Shown: positions 9,293 through 16,730 of the stretch, piece after piece
Position numbering within the stretch: the stretch's first letter is position 1
Layout of the letters: every line of letters begins with the position of its first letter
Assembly (NCBI RefSeq): GCF_001889265.1
Contig: NZ_CP018151.1
Span: 1,116,001 to 1,180,000 of the forward strand
Length of the DNA: 64,000 nucleotides
Source of the DNA: Microbacterium sp. 1.5R
GTDB lineage: Bacteria; Actinomycetota; Actinomycetes; Actinomycetales; Microbacteriaceae
Direction: 5' to 3'
The notes under the pieces: model-generated
The model's database searches: none
What the model saw: the letters and a program-made list of their open reading frames with translations, nothing else
What the model was told of the DNA's origin: nothing
Made by a program: the position numbers and the translations under genes

Positions 9293-9856
9293 GTGGCACG
9301 ACGACCGGCTCCTCCTTCGGCGTCTCCGGGGGCGACCCGGCCCGCCTCAGCGCCGCCGTCGCCCGCACAGCGCACCGCGGGTCGGACGCCCCGGGGTGCG
9401 GCGAGCAGAGGCGCGCAGGACCGCAGGGTCGATGTGCGCGAGTGGGCCTCCGGCATCCGCCTGTCGGCCTTCTCGGTCATCATGCTGTCTCTCGTGGTCC
9501 TCGGCGCATGGGTGCTGGTGCCGACCCTCGGCACCTTCATCGATCAGAGGCAGAAGATCTCGGCTCTGGAGCAGTCGATCCAGGTCTCCGAAGACCAGAT
9601 CGCCGCGCTCGAGAAAGAGCGTGAACGCTGGAACGACCCGGCGTACATCACCACCCAGGCGCGTGAGCGCCTGTATTACGTCAAGCCCGGCGAGGTCGTG
9701 TACCTGATCGACAACGACCTCGACCCCGCCGCGCTTCCGCAGCAGCAGGGCCCGGTCAGCGACACGCTCGAGGAGACGCCCTCCGACTGGATGCCGCAGC
9801 TCCTGCGCACTCTGACGTCCGCCGGACTCAGCGACACGGCCGCAGTCGCCCGCTGA
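9293..9856 (+). CDS. septum formation initiator family protein (FtsB/DivIC-like)
   Basis: Bitopic division protein linking FtsQ and FtsL at the septum. 187 residues: a disordered Pro/Ala/Arg-rich cytoplasmic N-terminus (1-60), one transmembrane helix (about 62-82), then a coiled coil (DQRQKISALEQSIQVSEDQIAALEKERERW) and the family signature NDPAYITTQARERLYYVKPGE. The GTG start has a very strong GGAGGAGGAG at 9281-9290. The gene after enolase is this protein in many actinobacteria (Rv1024 in M. tuberculosis, as I recall). Confidence 0.9.
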   Translation: MARRPAPPSASPGATRPASAPPSPAQRTAGRTPRGAASRGAQDRRVDVREWASGIRLSAFSVIMLSLVVLGAWVLVPTLGTFIDQRQKISALEQSIQVSEDQIAALEKERERWNDPAYITTQARERLYYVKPGEVVYLIDNDLDPAALPQQQGPVSDTLEETPSDWMPQLLRTLTSAGLSDTAAVAR

Positions 9857-9924
9857 CCTGCGCCGCCGCCGCACGGGGCGTGTGCTCCGAGCATCCTCCC
9901 GGTCGGCTCCCGTACGCTGGTCGG

Positions 9925-10467
9925 GTGACCACGCCGCCATTCCCCGCCCCCACGACCGCCGAACTCGCCGTGGTGTCGGCCCAGTTGGGGAGAACCGCTC
10001 GCGGCGTCGTCGGCATCGCAGCCCGTTGCGTCTGCGGCAACCCCACGGTCGTCGCCACCACGCCGAGGCTGCCGGACGGAACGCCGTTCCCCACCTTCTA
10101 CTACCTCACCCACCCTGCCGCGACTGCGGCCATGTCGACTCTCGAGGCCGCGCAGGTCATGCCGGAGCTCGCGGCGCTCCTCGCCGAGGACGACGGGGTC
10201 GCGGCGGCCTACCTCGCGGCGCACGAGGCCTACCTCGCCGACCGTGCGCAGTTCGGCGAGGTCACCGAGATCGACGGCATCTCGGCCGGCGGCATGCCCA
10301 CGCGCGTCAAGTGCCTGCACGCTCTGGCCGGTCACGCTCTCGCGGCCGGCCCCGGCGTGAACCCGATCGGCGACGTGGCGCTCGAGCGTTCGACGTGGTC
10401 TCCCGAGAAGTGCCGGTGCGACGCCCCGGGCGCGGCGCTGCGCGACGTCGAGGCGTCGACCGAATGA
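9925..10467 (+). CDS. DUF501 domain protein
   Basis: 180 residues, unknown function, conserved after eno and ftsB in actinobacteria. Has CVCGNP, the long alanine-rich middle and the family hallmark MPTRVKCLHALAGHALA, then a closing KCRCD; the paired cysteines suggest metal or disulfide chemistry. GTG 9925 is chosen because TACGCT (9913-9918) stands six bases before it, a leaderless arrangement; the frame is open from 9880 but that would include the promoter. Its TGA overlaps the protease ATG (10464-10467). Confidence 0.87.
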   Translation: MTTPPFPAPTTAELAVVSAQLGRTARGVVGIAARCVCGNPTVVATTPRLPDGTPFPTFYYLTHPAATAAMSTLEAAQVMPELAALLAEDDGVAAAYLAAHEAYLADRAQFGEVTEIDGISAGGMPTRVKCLHALAGHALAAGPGVNPIGDVALERSTWSPEKCRCDAPGAALRDVEASTE

Positions 10468-11756
10468 GGCCGCAGCGGATGCTGCGCAACGGCGTCGCGG
10501 TGGCGACGATCGTGGCATCCGTCCTGCTCCTCGGCGCAGCGGCGACGCCGCCGCCGGTGCCTGATGATCCTGCCGATCCGGTGCGCGCCGCCGAATACTG
10601 GCTCGATGGCGCCGGGATCCGAGACGCCTGGCAGACCACCCGCGGCGACGGAGTGACCATCGCCGTCATCGACACCGGGATCGCCAAGGTCCCGGGAGTG
10701 TTCGACGGGGCCGTCGTCGGCGGCACGGACGTGTCCGGCACCGGGACACCCGACGGGCGCACCCCGGTGGGTGCCATCGACGGCAATCACGGCTCGTGGG
10801 TCGCATCCCTCGCCGCCGGGCGCGGCGCGGCCGACGGCAAGGGCATGATCGGCGTTGCCCCCGAAGCCGATCTGCTCTCGATCTCCGTGGGGTTCGGCGC
10901 AGCTGCCGCCGTGCCGTTCACCGAGCAGGTGGCGAAGGCGATGCGCTGGGCGGTCGATCACGGGGCGGACATCATCAACCTCTCGTTCACCACGAACACG
11001 CTGGACTGGGACAAGAGTTGGGACGACGCGTTCCTCTACGCCTTCGAGAACGACGTCGTGGTCGTGGTCGCGGCGGGCAATCGGGGGAGCGGCACCGACA
11101 TCATCGGCGCCCCCGCGACGATCCCCGGCGTGCTCACGGTCGGCGGAGTCGATCAGACGGGCACGGCGAGCATCGAGGCCTCGACGCAGGGGATCACCAT
11201 CGGCATCGCGGCACCCAGCGAGGGCCTGCGCGGCGTCTCGGCGGACGGCACGGTCGTGCCCTGGAGCGGCACCAGCGGTGCGGCGCCCATCGTCGCGGGC
11301 ATCGCGGCCCTCGTCCGGTCCGCGCATCCCGAGCTCGATGCCGCCAACGTCATCAACCGCATCATCAAGACGGCGATCGAGGTCCCCGGCATGGCGGATC
11401 CTCCCGACCCCCTCTACGGCTACGGTCTGGTGGATGCCGAGGCGGCGATCAGCGGGGACGTGCCCAAGGTCTCCGAGAACCCCATGGGAGACCTCGCCGA
11501 GTGGGTCCGCCTGTTCCGTCGGGCGGAGACCGTCCCGCAGCCGGAACCCACCGCCGCGCCGGTCGAGGTCCCGCCTCTGCCGGATGCGGACGCGCCGACG
11601 GAAGCCGGTTCACCGCTGCTTCCCAGCGCTGAATCGCTGCGCTACGGTACCCTGCCGCTCATCGCGCTCACAGTCCCTGGTATCCTGATAGCGCTTGGCG
11701 TCACCGCAGCTGCCCGGCGCATCCGATCGGCGCGCGCACGCACGCCACATTCCTGA
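10464..11756 (+). CDS. S8 family (subtilisin-type, mycosin-like) membrane-anchored serine peptidase
   Basis: Secreted subtilase of 430 residues. Signal peptide at 1-28; catalytic Asp70 (AVIDTGI), His109 (DGNHGSWVA), oxyanion Asn206 (AAGNRGS) and nucleophile Ser271 (GTSGAAPIVAG); a Pro-rich linker (about 355-385) and a C-terminal transmembrane helix (about 395-415) with an Arg-rich cytoplasmic tail. This is the architecture of mycosins, but no type VII secretion gene lies nearby. Coupled to DUF501 by ATGA overlap. Target unknown. Confidence 0.88.
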   Translation: MRPQRMLRNGVAVATIVASVLLLGAAATPPPVPDDPADPVRAAEYWLDGAGIRDAWQTTRGDGVTIAVIDTGIAKVPGVFDGAVVGGTDVSGTGTPDGRTPVGAIDGNHGSWVASLAAGRGAADGKGMIGVAPEADLLSISVGFGAAAAVPFTEQVAKAMRWAVDHGADIINLSFTTNTLDWDKSWDDAFLYAFENDVVVVVAAGNRGSGTDIIGAPATIPGVLTVGGVDQTGTASIEASTQGITIGIAAPSEGLRGVSADGTVVPWSGTSGAAPIVAGIAALVRSAHPELDAANVINRIIKTAIEVPGMADPPDPLYGYGLVDAEAAISGDVPKVSENPMGDLAEWVRLFRRAETVPQPEPTAAPVEVPPLPDADAPTEAGSPLLPSAESLRYGTLPLIALTVPGILIALGVTAAARRIRSARARTPHS

Positions 11757-11777
11757 CTCCCGAGGAGTTGTCCCCCT

Positions 11778-13265
11778 GTGCCTCAGAACAGCACTGTGCC
11801 CAAGATTCTGATCGTCGGTGGAGGCTATGCAGGCTTCTACACGGCGTGGAAGCTGGAGAAGCACCTTCGCAAGGGTGAAGCAGACGTCACCATGGTCGAC
11901 CCGCTGCCGTACATGACGTACCAGCCGTTCCTCCCCGAGGTGGCCGCCGGCTCGATCGAAGCCCGACACTCCGTCGTCGCCCACCGCCGTCACCTCAAGC
12001 GCACGAACGTGCTCACCGCCAAGGTGACCGGAATCAACCACGCCGAGAAGGTCGCGACGATCACGCCTCCCGTGGGTGAGCCGTACGAGTTCGCGTACGA
12101 CCAGATCGTGGTGACCGCGGGTGCCGTCTCGCGCACCTTCCCGATCCCGGGCATCGCAGACAACGCGATCGGCCTGAAGACGATCGAGGAGGCCGTCGCG
12201 ATCCGTGACCGCCTGATGTCGAACTTCGACAAGGCGGCGTCGCTGCCTGCGGGCCTCGCGCGTGATCGCCTGCTCTCCGTCGTCGTCGTCGGCGGTGGCT
12301 TCGCCGGCATCGAGGTGTTCGCCGAGCTGCGCTCGCTCGCCTCGTCGCTGGTCAGCAAGTACCCGCAGCTGACCTTCGACGACACCCACTTCCACCTCAT
12401 CGAGGCGATGGGGCGCATCATGCCCGAGGTCTCGCTGCAGACGAGCGAGTGGGTGCTCAAGGACCTCGCGAAGCGCGGCGCCAACGTGCACCTCGACACG
12501 CAGCTCACCAGCGCGGTCGACGGCAACGTCGAGCTGTCGACGGGTGAGGTCATCCCCACCGATCTGATCGTCTGGACCGCCGGTGTCATGGCGAACCCGA
12601 CGGTGGTGCGCGGTGGCGACCTCCCGATCGAGGAGCGCGGCCGCATCCAGACCCGTGCAGACCTCCGTGTCGGCACCCCCAAGGCCTTCGTTCCCGGGGC
12701 CTGGGCCGCCGGTGACGTCTCTGCCGTCCCCGACCTGTCCGGTGGTGGCGTCGGCGGCTTCTGCGTGCCGAACGCCCAGCACGCCGTCCGTCAGGCGAAG
12801 CTCCTCGCGAAGAACATCGTCGCCGTGCTGCGTGGCGAGGACCCGAAGGAGTACTTCCACAAGAACCTCGGCGCCGTCGCGGGCCTCGGGCTCTACAACG
12901 GTGTCTTCCAGTCCGGCAAGATCGCCCTCAAGGGGTTCGTCGCCTGGGTCGCCCACCGTGGATACCACGGCCTCGCGATGCCCACGTGGGAGCGCAAGTT
13001 CCGCGTGGTGTGGGGCTGGTGGAACAACCTGTGGCTCGGTCGCGACCTGGTGAACCTCGAGACGGTCCAGAACCCGCGCTATGTCTTCGAGGAGTTCGCC
13101 GCTCGCCCGCGTCCGGCCGCCGATGCGCCGGCTCCCGCCGTCACGGCTCCGGCCGCGCAGGCGACCGCCGTCGACAAGGCTGCTGACGAGAAGCCCGCCG
13201 GCCAGAAGACCGGTGCCAAGAAGCCGGCCGCCAAGAAGACCGCCGAGACGGCTGCCGCCAAGTAG
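11778..13265 (+). CDS. ndh: type II NADH dehydrogenase (NDH-2)
   Basis: Peripheral membrane flavoenzyme passing electrons from NADH to quinone without proton pumping. 495 residues. FAD Rossmann motif VGGGYAGFYTAW near residue 11-22, NADH-binding VVVGGGFAGIEVFAEL in the middle, FAD/quinone region AAGDVSAVPDLSGGGVGGFCVPNAQHA. The C-terminal ~55 residues are an unusual Ala/Pro/Lys-rich tail (KKPAAKKTAE), likely disordered. GTG 11778 has GAGGAG at 11763-11768. Ends in the terminator hairpin at 13275-13309. Confidence 0.94.
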   Translation: MPQNSTVPKILIVGGGYAGFYTAWKLEKHLRKGEADVTMVDPLPYMTYQPFLPEVAAGSIEARHSVVAHRRHLKRTNVLTAKVTGINHAEKVATITPPVGEPYEFAYDQIVVTAGAVSRTFPIPGIADNAIGLKTIEEAVAIRDRLMSNFDKAASLPAGLARDRLLSVVVVGGGFAGIEVFAELRSLASSLVSKYPQLTFDDTHFHLIEAMGRIMPEVSLQTSEWVLKDLAKRGANVHLDTQLTSAVDGNVELSTGEVIPTDLIVWTAGVMANPTVVRGGDLPIEERGRIQTRADLRVGTPKAFVPGAWAAGDVSAVPDLSGGGVGGFCVPNAQHAVRQAKLLAKNIVAVLRGEDPKEYFHKNLGAVAGLGLYNGVFQSGKIALKGFVAWVAHRGYHGLAMPTWERKFRVVWGWWNNLWLGRDLVNLETVQNPRYVFEEFAARPRPAADAPAPAVTAPAAQATAVDKAADEKPAGQKTGAKKPAAKKTAETAAAK

Positions 13266-13274
13266 TCCTCTCCT

Positions 13275-13309
13275 CGAACGCCCCGATTCCTCCGGAGTCG
13301 GGGCGTTCG
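13275..13309. terminator. hairpin terminator after ndh
   Basis: 16-bp stem CGAACGCCCCGATTCC with its near-perfect complement (one G-U pair), 3-base loop TCC. No long U-tract follows (TCGTC), as usual in this genome. It separates ndh from the riboswitch. Confidence 0.75.
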
Positions 13310-13370
13310 TCGTCTCCGCCGACGGGGCGTGTCTCGCACCCCGTTCATAGGCGCGCTTGCTACCGTCGGC

Positions 13371-13470
13371 AGCGCAAGGGGAGTACTCCCGTCTGCGGTG
13401 GTGTCGTCATTACGGATACGAGGTCGTGTCCCGGCCCACCGGCCCGTGAGGGTGGAGGAGACCTGGCGTC
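13371..13470 (+). promoter_or_regulatory. yybP-ykoY-type manganese riboswitch
   Basis: Carries the conserved blocks of the Mn2+ riboswitch in order: AAGGGGAGTA (13376-13385), GTCGTCATTACG (13403-13414) and GAGACC (13458-13463). The ends pair as P1: CGCAAGG (13373-13379) with CCTGGCG (13462-13468), one mismatch. A small hairpin CGTCCG-TATCCG-CGGACG (13467-13484) overlaps the 3' strand of P1 and could be part of the expression platform. It lies ~80 bases before the ATG at 13552. Recognised from memory of the family's conserved blocks; a covariance-model search would settle it. Confidence 0.85.
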
Positions 13471-13551
13471 CGTATCCGCGGACGGCCAAGGACCCCTCAC
13501 CGCACCGCTGTCGAGACCCGTGGTCGTCCACACCACGAAGGAATCGTCACC

Positions 13552-14367
13552 ATGGGAAAACTCAACCGACTGCTCGGGATGGCCGCTCGCGCCCTCGATC
13601 TCGACGAGAGCGGATCCCGCACGGATCGCGACGGCTCGCGGGGGCAGACGCCTCCCGCGCCCGGACGGCGTCACCCGGAGAATGATCGATACTCTCCTCC
13701 GCCGGTGCACCGGACGTCGCGTGACCCGTACTCTCCGCCTCCTGCCGGTGCCGCCTCCGCCTCCCGTGCAGCCGGATCGGGGTCGGACGCCGACCGGGCC
13801 GCGATCGCACGGTACGACTACCTGCTCGAGACCGCCGATCCGCACCGCGTCGAGCAGATCCATCGCGAGGCGTTCGCGCGGCTGACGCCGGCGCAGCGCG
13901 CGCAGGTGCAGGAGCGCATGAACACGGAGCTCGCGCCCGGCGAACGCCCGACCTCGTCCTCGCCGGAGGATCTCGCACGCGCGGCCGGGCGCTCCGAGGC
14001 GGCGCACCCCGGACGCATGCGCGGCATCCTGTCGCGGGTGCGCGGGTTCGGCGCTGCCGGTGCCGTCGGCGGCGCCGCCGTGGGCGCGTTGGGCATCGTG
14101 GCGGTCGGCGCCGTCGGCAGTGCCGTCGCCGCCCCCCTTCTCGAGCAGGCGGCCGGGCTCGGTGTCGACTTCGACGCGCTCGCGCAGGGTGTCGACGTCG
14201 AGGCGATCGCGAGCGGACTCGGCGGCGAGGAGCTCGCGGGAGCCGCTGAGGGTGTTCTCGGATCGGCCGGTGAGACCGTCTCGGGCCTCGGCGACGCCGC
14301 GAGCGAATGGGGTCAGCGGCTCGGCGACCTGGGCATCCCCGGAATCGGCGATCTGTTCGGCCGATGA
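13552..14367 (+). CDS. Mn2+-riboswitch-controlled protein of unknown function, glycine/alanine-rich
   Basis: 271 residues. Start ATG 13552 with AAGGAA eight bases upstream. Residues 1-80 are disordered (Pro/Ser/Arg-rich, two SPPP-like repeats YSPPP). Residues ~82-150 form a helical unit (RAAIARYDYLLETADPHRVEQIHREAFARLTPAQRAQVQERM). Residues ~165-200 are a Gly/Ala hydrophobic segment, likely one or two membrane helices, followed by an acidic Gly-rich tail. I think such proteins are sometimes annotated as cation-transporting ATPase, but no ATPase motif is present. Riboswitch control and ATGA coupling to the DedA gene suggest a role in Mn2+ handling. Confidence 0.8.
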   Translation: MGKLNRLLGMAARALDLDESGSRTDRDGSRGQTPPAPGRRHPENDRYSPPPVHRTSRDPYSPPPAGAASASRAAGSGSDADRAAIARYDYLLETADPHRVEQIHREAFARLTPAQRAQVQERMNTELAPGERPTSSSPEDLARAAGRSEAAHPGRMRGILSRVRGFGAAGAVGGAAVGALGIVAVGAVGSAVAAPLLEQAAGLGVDFDALAQGVDVEAIASGLGGEELAGAAEGVLGSAGETVSGLGDAASEWGQRLGDLGIPGIGDLFGR

Positions 14368-15074
14368 GCGGCGCGATCATGGCGGCCGCCGAGTCATCGC
14401 CGTCGGATCACGGATTCTCCGGCCTCACCGGGTTCGCCGCCGACGTCCTCACCCAGCTCGGCGACATCGGGGTGGGCGTGCTGGTGTTCCTCGAGGTGCT
14501 CGTCCCGCCCATTCCGAGCGAGGTGATTCTCCCGTTCGCCGGCTACCTGAGTCAGAGCGGCGACCTCACGCTCGGCTGGCTGATCGTGTGGAGCACCCTC
14601 GCCTCATGGATCGGGGCGCTCCTGCTCTACTGGCTCGGGGCGGCCATCGGCATCGAGCGGGCCGTGCGGCTTCTCGCGGCCACCAAGCTGGTCAGCCGCG
14701 GCGATCTGGACCGGGGAGTGGCCTGGTTCCAACGAAGCGGAGGGTGGACGGTGCTCGTGGGGCGGATGGTCCCCGGAGTCCGCAGCCTGATCTCGATCCC
14801 TGCGGGTGCCACGCGGATGAACCTGGCGCGATTCAGCGTCTACACCATCGTGGGCAGCGGCCTGTGGAACACTCTGCTCATCGGGGTGGGTGCCCTGCTG
14901 GGAACCCAGCACGAGCAGCTCGAGCACCTGCTCGGGTATCTCGACTACGCCGTGTATTCAGCGCTGGCGATCGCCGTCGGTGTGCTGGTCCTGCGCCGAA
15001 TCCGTGAGGCGCGCGGGTCGGCATCCGCGAACGGACAGACCCGCGGCGCGGCAGATGGACGCGCGGATGGCTGA
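14364..15074 (+). CDS. DedA family membrane protein
   Basis: 236 residues, DedA/SNARE-associated (VTT) fold. Two halves with re-entrant loops: FLEVLVPPIPSEVILPFAGYLSQSG carries the conserved Pro/Glu pair, and FQRSGGWTVLVGRMVPGVRSLISIPAGATRMNLARF the conserved Gly-R-x-x-P-x-x-R. Family members move phospholipids or affect membrane potential and antibiotic resistance. ATG 14364 overlaps the preceding stop (ATGA), so it is probably co-expressed from the Mn2+ riboswitch; ATG 14379 is an alternative start. Confidence 0.88.
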   Translation: MSGAIMAAAESSPSDHGFSGLTGFAADVLTQLGDIGVGVLVFLEVLVPPIPSEVILPFAGYLSQSGDLTLGWLIVWSTLASWIGALLLYWLGAAIGIERAVRLLAATKLVSRGDLDRGVAWFQRSGGWTVLVGRMVPGVRSLISIPAGATRMNLARFSVYTIVGSGLWNTLLIGVGALLGTQHEQLEHLLGYLDYAVYSALAIAVGVLVLRRIREARGSASANGQTRGAADGRADG

Positions 15075-15085
15075 GAAGCGCGCTG

Positions 15086-15158
15086 TGCCCCCGCTGGGAC
15101 TCGAACCCAGACTGAAGCGATTTTAAGTCGCCTGCCTCTGCCATTGGGCTACGGGGGC
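15086..15158 (-). tRNA. tRNA with anticodon UAA (Leu), class-I size
   Basis: Read on the minus strand: acceptor GCCCCCG (15158-15152) pairs with CGGGGGC, then discriminator A at 15086; D arm GCC/GGC; anticodon stem GGCGA/TCGCT with loop CTTAAAA giving anticodon TAA; five-base variable loop TCAGT; T arm CTGGG-TTCGAGT-CCCAG. CCA is not encoded. Anticodon UAA reads UUA (Leu), and A73 fits leucyl-tRNA synthetase, but the long variable arm of ordinary tRNA-Leu is missing (73 nt in all), so identity is less certain than tRNA status. Confidence 0.9.
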
Positions 15159-15482
15159 TCCATGTGACTGGCTCAGATTACACGGGTATATCGGCCGCTC
15201 CGGCGCCGCATCCCGCACGGACAGGGCGAAGGGAGACGGGCGTCCCAGCGCCCGTCTCCCTGTGATGCTGCTGAGACAGCATCGCTACCCCCCGGCAACC
15301 GGCCGGGCACGGCCGGTGAGCCGCCACGAATGACGGCCTCAGTGATAGAGACGGCGACCGTGGATGTTCATTACGAGCATTGCGGCTAAAGTACCGGGAT
15401 TCCGGACGTGGCCGTACGACTGCGCTGCGACTCGATCTCAGAAAGCATGAATCCGCGTCCGCGCTGGTCATAGGGTGGGGGA
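15159..15482. other. 324-base gap with three perfect hairpins; no convincing gene
   Basis: Holds GGGAGACGGGCG/CGCCCGTCTCCC (15231-15260, loop TCCCAG), GATGCTG/CAGCATC (15264-15283, loop CTGAGA) and ACCGGCC/GGCCGGT (15298-15317, loop GGGCAC), with an unpaired CCCCCC run at 15288-15293. TACTTT on the minus strand (plus TAAAGT, 15387-15392) could be a -10 for either direction. On the minus strand a 10-codon ORF (15371-15339) precedes the hairpins and the strongest hairpin is last, as in a leader or small RNA ending in a terminator. The tRNA promoter and the downstream gene's own -10 (15471-15476) bracket it. Confidence 0.5.
15175..15180 (-). promoter_or_regulatory. -10 element of the tRNA gene
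   Basis: TAATCT on the minus strand, 17 bases before the tRNA 5' end; no clear -35. Confidence 0.4.
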
Positions 15483-16730
15483 GTGCTCGACCTCATCGCC
15501 GATATGAGCCCCGATCAGGGACGAAACGCAGTCTCCCCCGAGTGGCACGACCCGTCACGGTACTGGCCGCGCCTGTCTGCGGCGACCGGCCACCTCTCTG
15601 CTCCCGTGGCGGTGATCGACAGAGAAGCGCTCCGGCACAACGCCCTGGATCTGCTGGTCCGTGCGGGCGGACTGCCGATCCGCGTCGCCTCGAAGTCGGT
15701 GCGCGTGCGCTCGGTGCTCGACGCGGTGCTGCAGCTTCCCGGCTACCGGGGGATTCTCGCGTTCACCCTCGCCGAAGCGCTCTGGCTCGCCGAGACCCAT
15801 GACGACATCGTGATCGGCTACCCGACGGTCGATCGCGCGGGACTCGCGCAGCTCTTCGAATCCGAAGAGGCGGCGCGGCGCATCACGCTCATGGTCGACG
15901 ACCCGGCGCATCTCGACATCGTCGACAGCGTCGCGCCTGCCGGCCATCGCCCCGACATCCGTGTCGCGATCGACGCGGACGCCTCACTGCGATCGGCGGC
16001 GCTCGGTCATATCGGCGTCCGCAGGTCCGCGCTGTTCACTCCGGGAGAGGTGGCGGCCTTCGCTCGCACGATCGTCCGCCGCCCCGGCTTCACGCTCGTC
16101 GGCCTGCAGATGTACGAGGCCCAGATCGCCGGGCAGGGCGACAACGCGGGACCGGACGCGCCGGTGATCCGTCTGATGCAGGCGCGCTCGCGGTCAGAGC
16201 TGCGAGACCGACGAGCCGCGATCGTCGGCGCACTCTCGGAGATCGCCCCTCTCGAGTTCCTCAACGGCGGAGGGACCGGCTCCCTCGAGTTCACCGGCAG
16301 CGACGAATCGCTGACCGAGGCGAGTGCCGGCAGCGGACTGCTCGGAGGGCACCTCTTCGACGGGTATCGATCCTTCCGCCCGGCACCGGCGTCCGCGTTC
16401 GCGTTCGACGTGGTGCGGCGGCCGGCCGCCGACATCGCGACCGTGCTCGGTGGCGGATGGATCGCCTCGGGCCCCGCCGTGGCGTCGCGACAGCCGTCGC
16501 CCGTCTGGCCGCAGGGACTGCGCACTCTGTCGCGCGAGGCCGCGGGCGAGGTGCAGACACCGCTGCAGGGGCGAGAGGCCCAGCACCTCGGAGTGGGCGA
16601 TCGGGTCTGGTTCCGCCACGCGAAGAGCGGCGAGCCTGCCGAGCGCATCGACAGCTACCAGCTCGTCTCCGGCGACGAGATCGTCGACGAGCTTCCCACG
16701 TATCGCGGCGAGGGGAAGGCGTTCCTGTGA
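15483..16730 (+). CDS. PLP-dependent alanine-racemase-fold enzyme (amino acid deaminase/aldolase type)
   Basis: Fold-type III PLP enzyme, 415 residues. N-terminal TIM barrel with the PLP lysine in RVASKSVRV (Lys71), then VIDREALRHNALDL and a C-terminal beta domain (GDRVWFRHAKSGEPAER) resembling D-threonine aldolase and D-serine dehydratase, where C-terminal His/Cys bind metal. Substrate probably a D-amino acid. GTG 15483 lies six bases after TAGGGT (15471-15476), so it is leaderless. Its TGA overlaps the lactone oxidase GTG (16727-16730); this pairing is, as I recall, common in actinobacteria. Confidence 0.82.
   Translation: MLDLIADMSPDQGRNAVSPEWHDPSRYWPRLSAATGHLSAPVAVIDREALRHNALDLLVRAGGLPIRVASKSVRVRSVLDAVLQLPGYRGILAFTLAEALWLAETHDDIVIGYPTVDRAGLAQLFESEEAARRITLMVDDPAHLDIVDSVAPAGHRPDIRVAIDADASLRSAALGHIGVRRSALFTPGEVAAFARTIVRRPGFTLVGLQMYEAQIAGQGDNAGPDAPVIRLMQARSRSELRDRRAAIVGALSEIAPLEFLNGGGTGSLEFTGSDESLTEASAGSGLLGGHLFDGYRSFRPAPASAFAFDVVRRPAADIATVLGGGWIASGPAVASRQPSPVWPQGLRTLSREAAGEVQTPLQGREAQHLGVGDRVWFRHAKSGEPAERIDSYQLVSGDEIVDELPTYRGEGKAFL

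Noticed and set aside
13509..13520. Second GAGACC at 13513 as the true 3' end of the Mn2+ riboswitch
   Set aside because: The first GAGACC (13458-13463) is followed by the strand that pairs with the 5' arm; the second has no such partner.
15288..15324. CGGCAACC ... GGTG resembling the core of a SAM-I (S-box) riboswitch on the plus strand
   Set aside because: The upstream GAGGGA/GGCCC kink-turn blocks and the closing P1 helix are missing, and the downstream gene is leaderless, so it would not carry this RNA.
15339..15371. 10-codon minus-strand ORF (MNIHGRRLYH) as an attenuation leader peptide
   Set aside because: No amino acid bias pointing to a regulated pathway and no biosynthetic gene downstream on that strand; kept only as part of the gap description.
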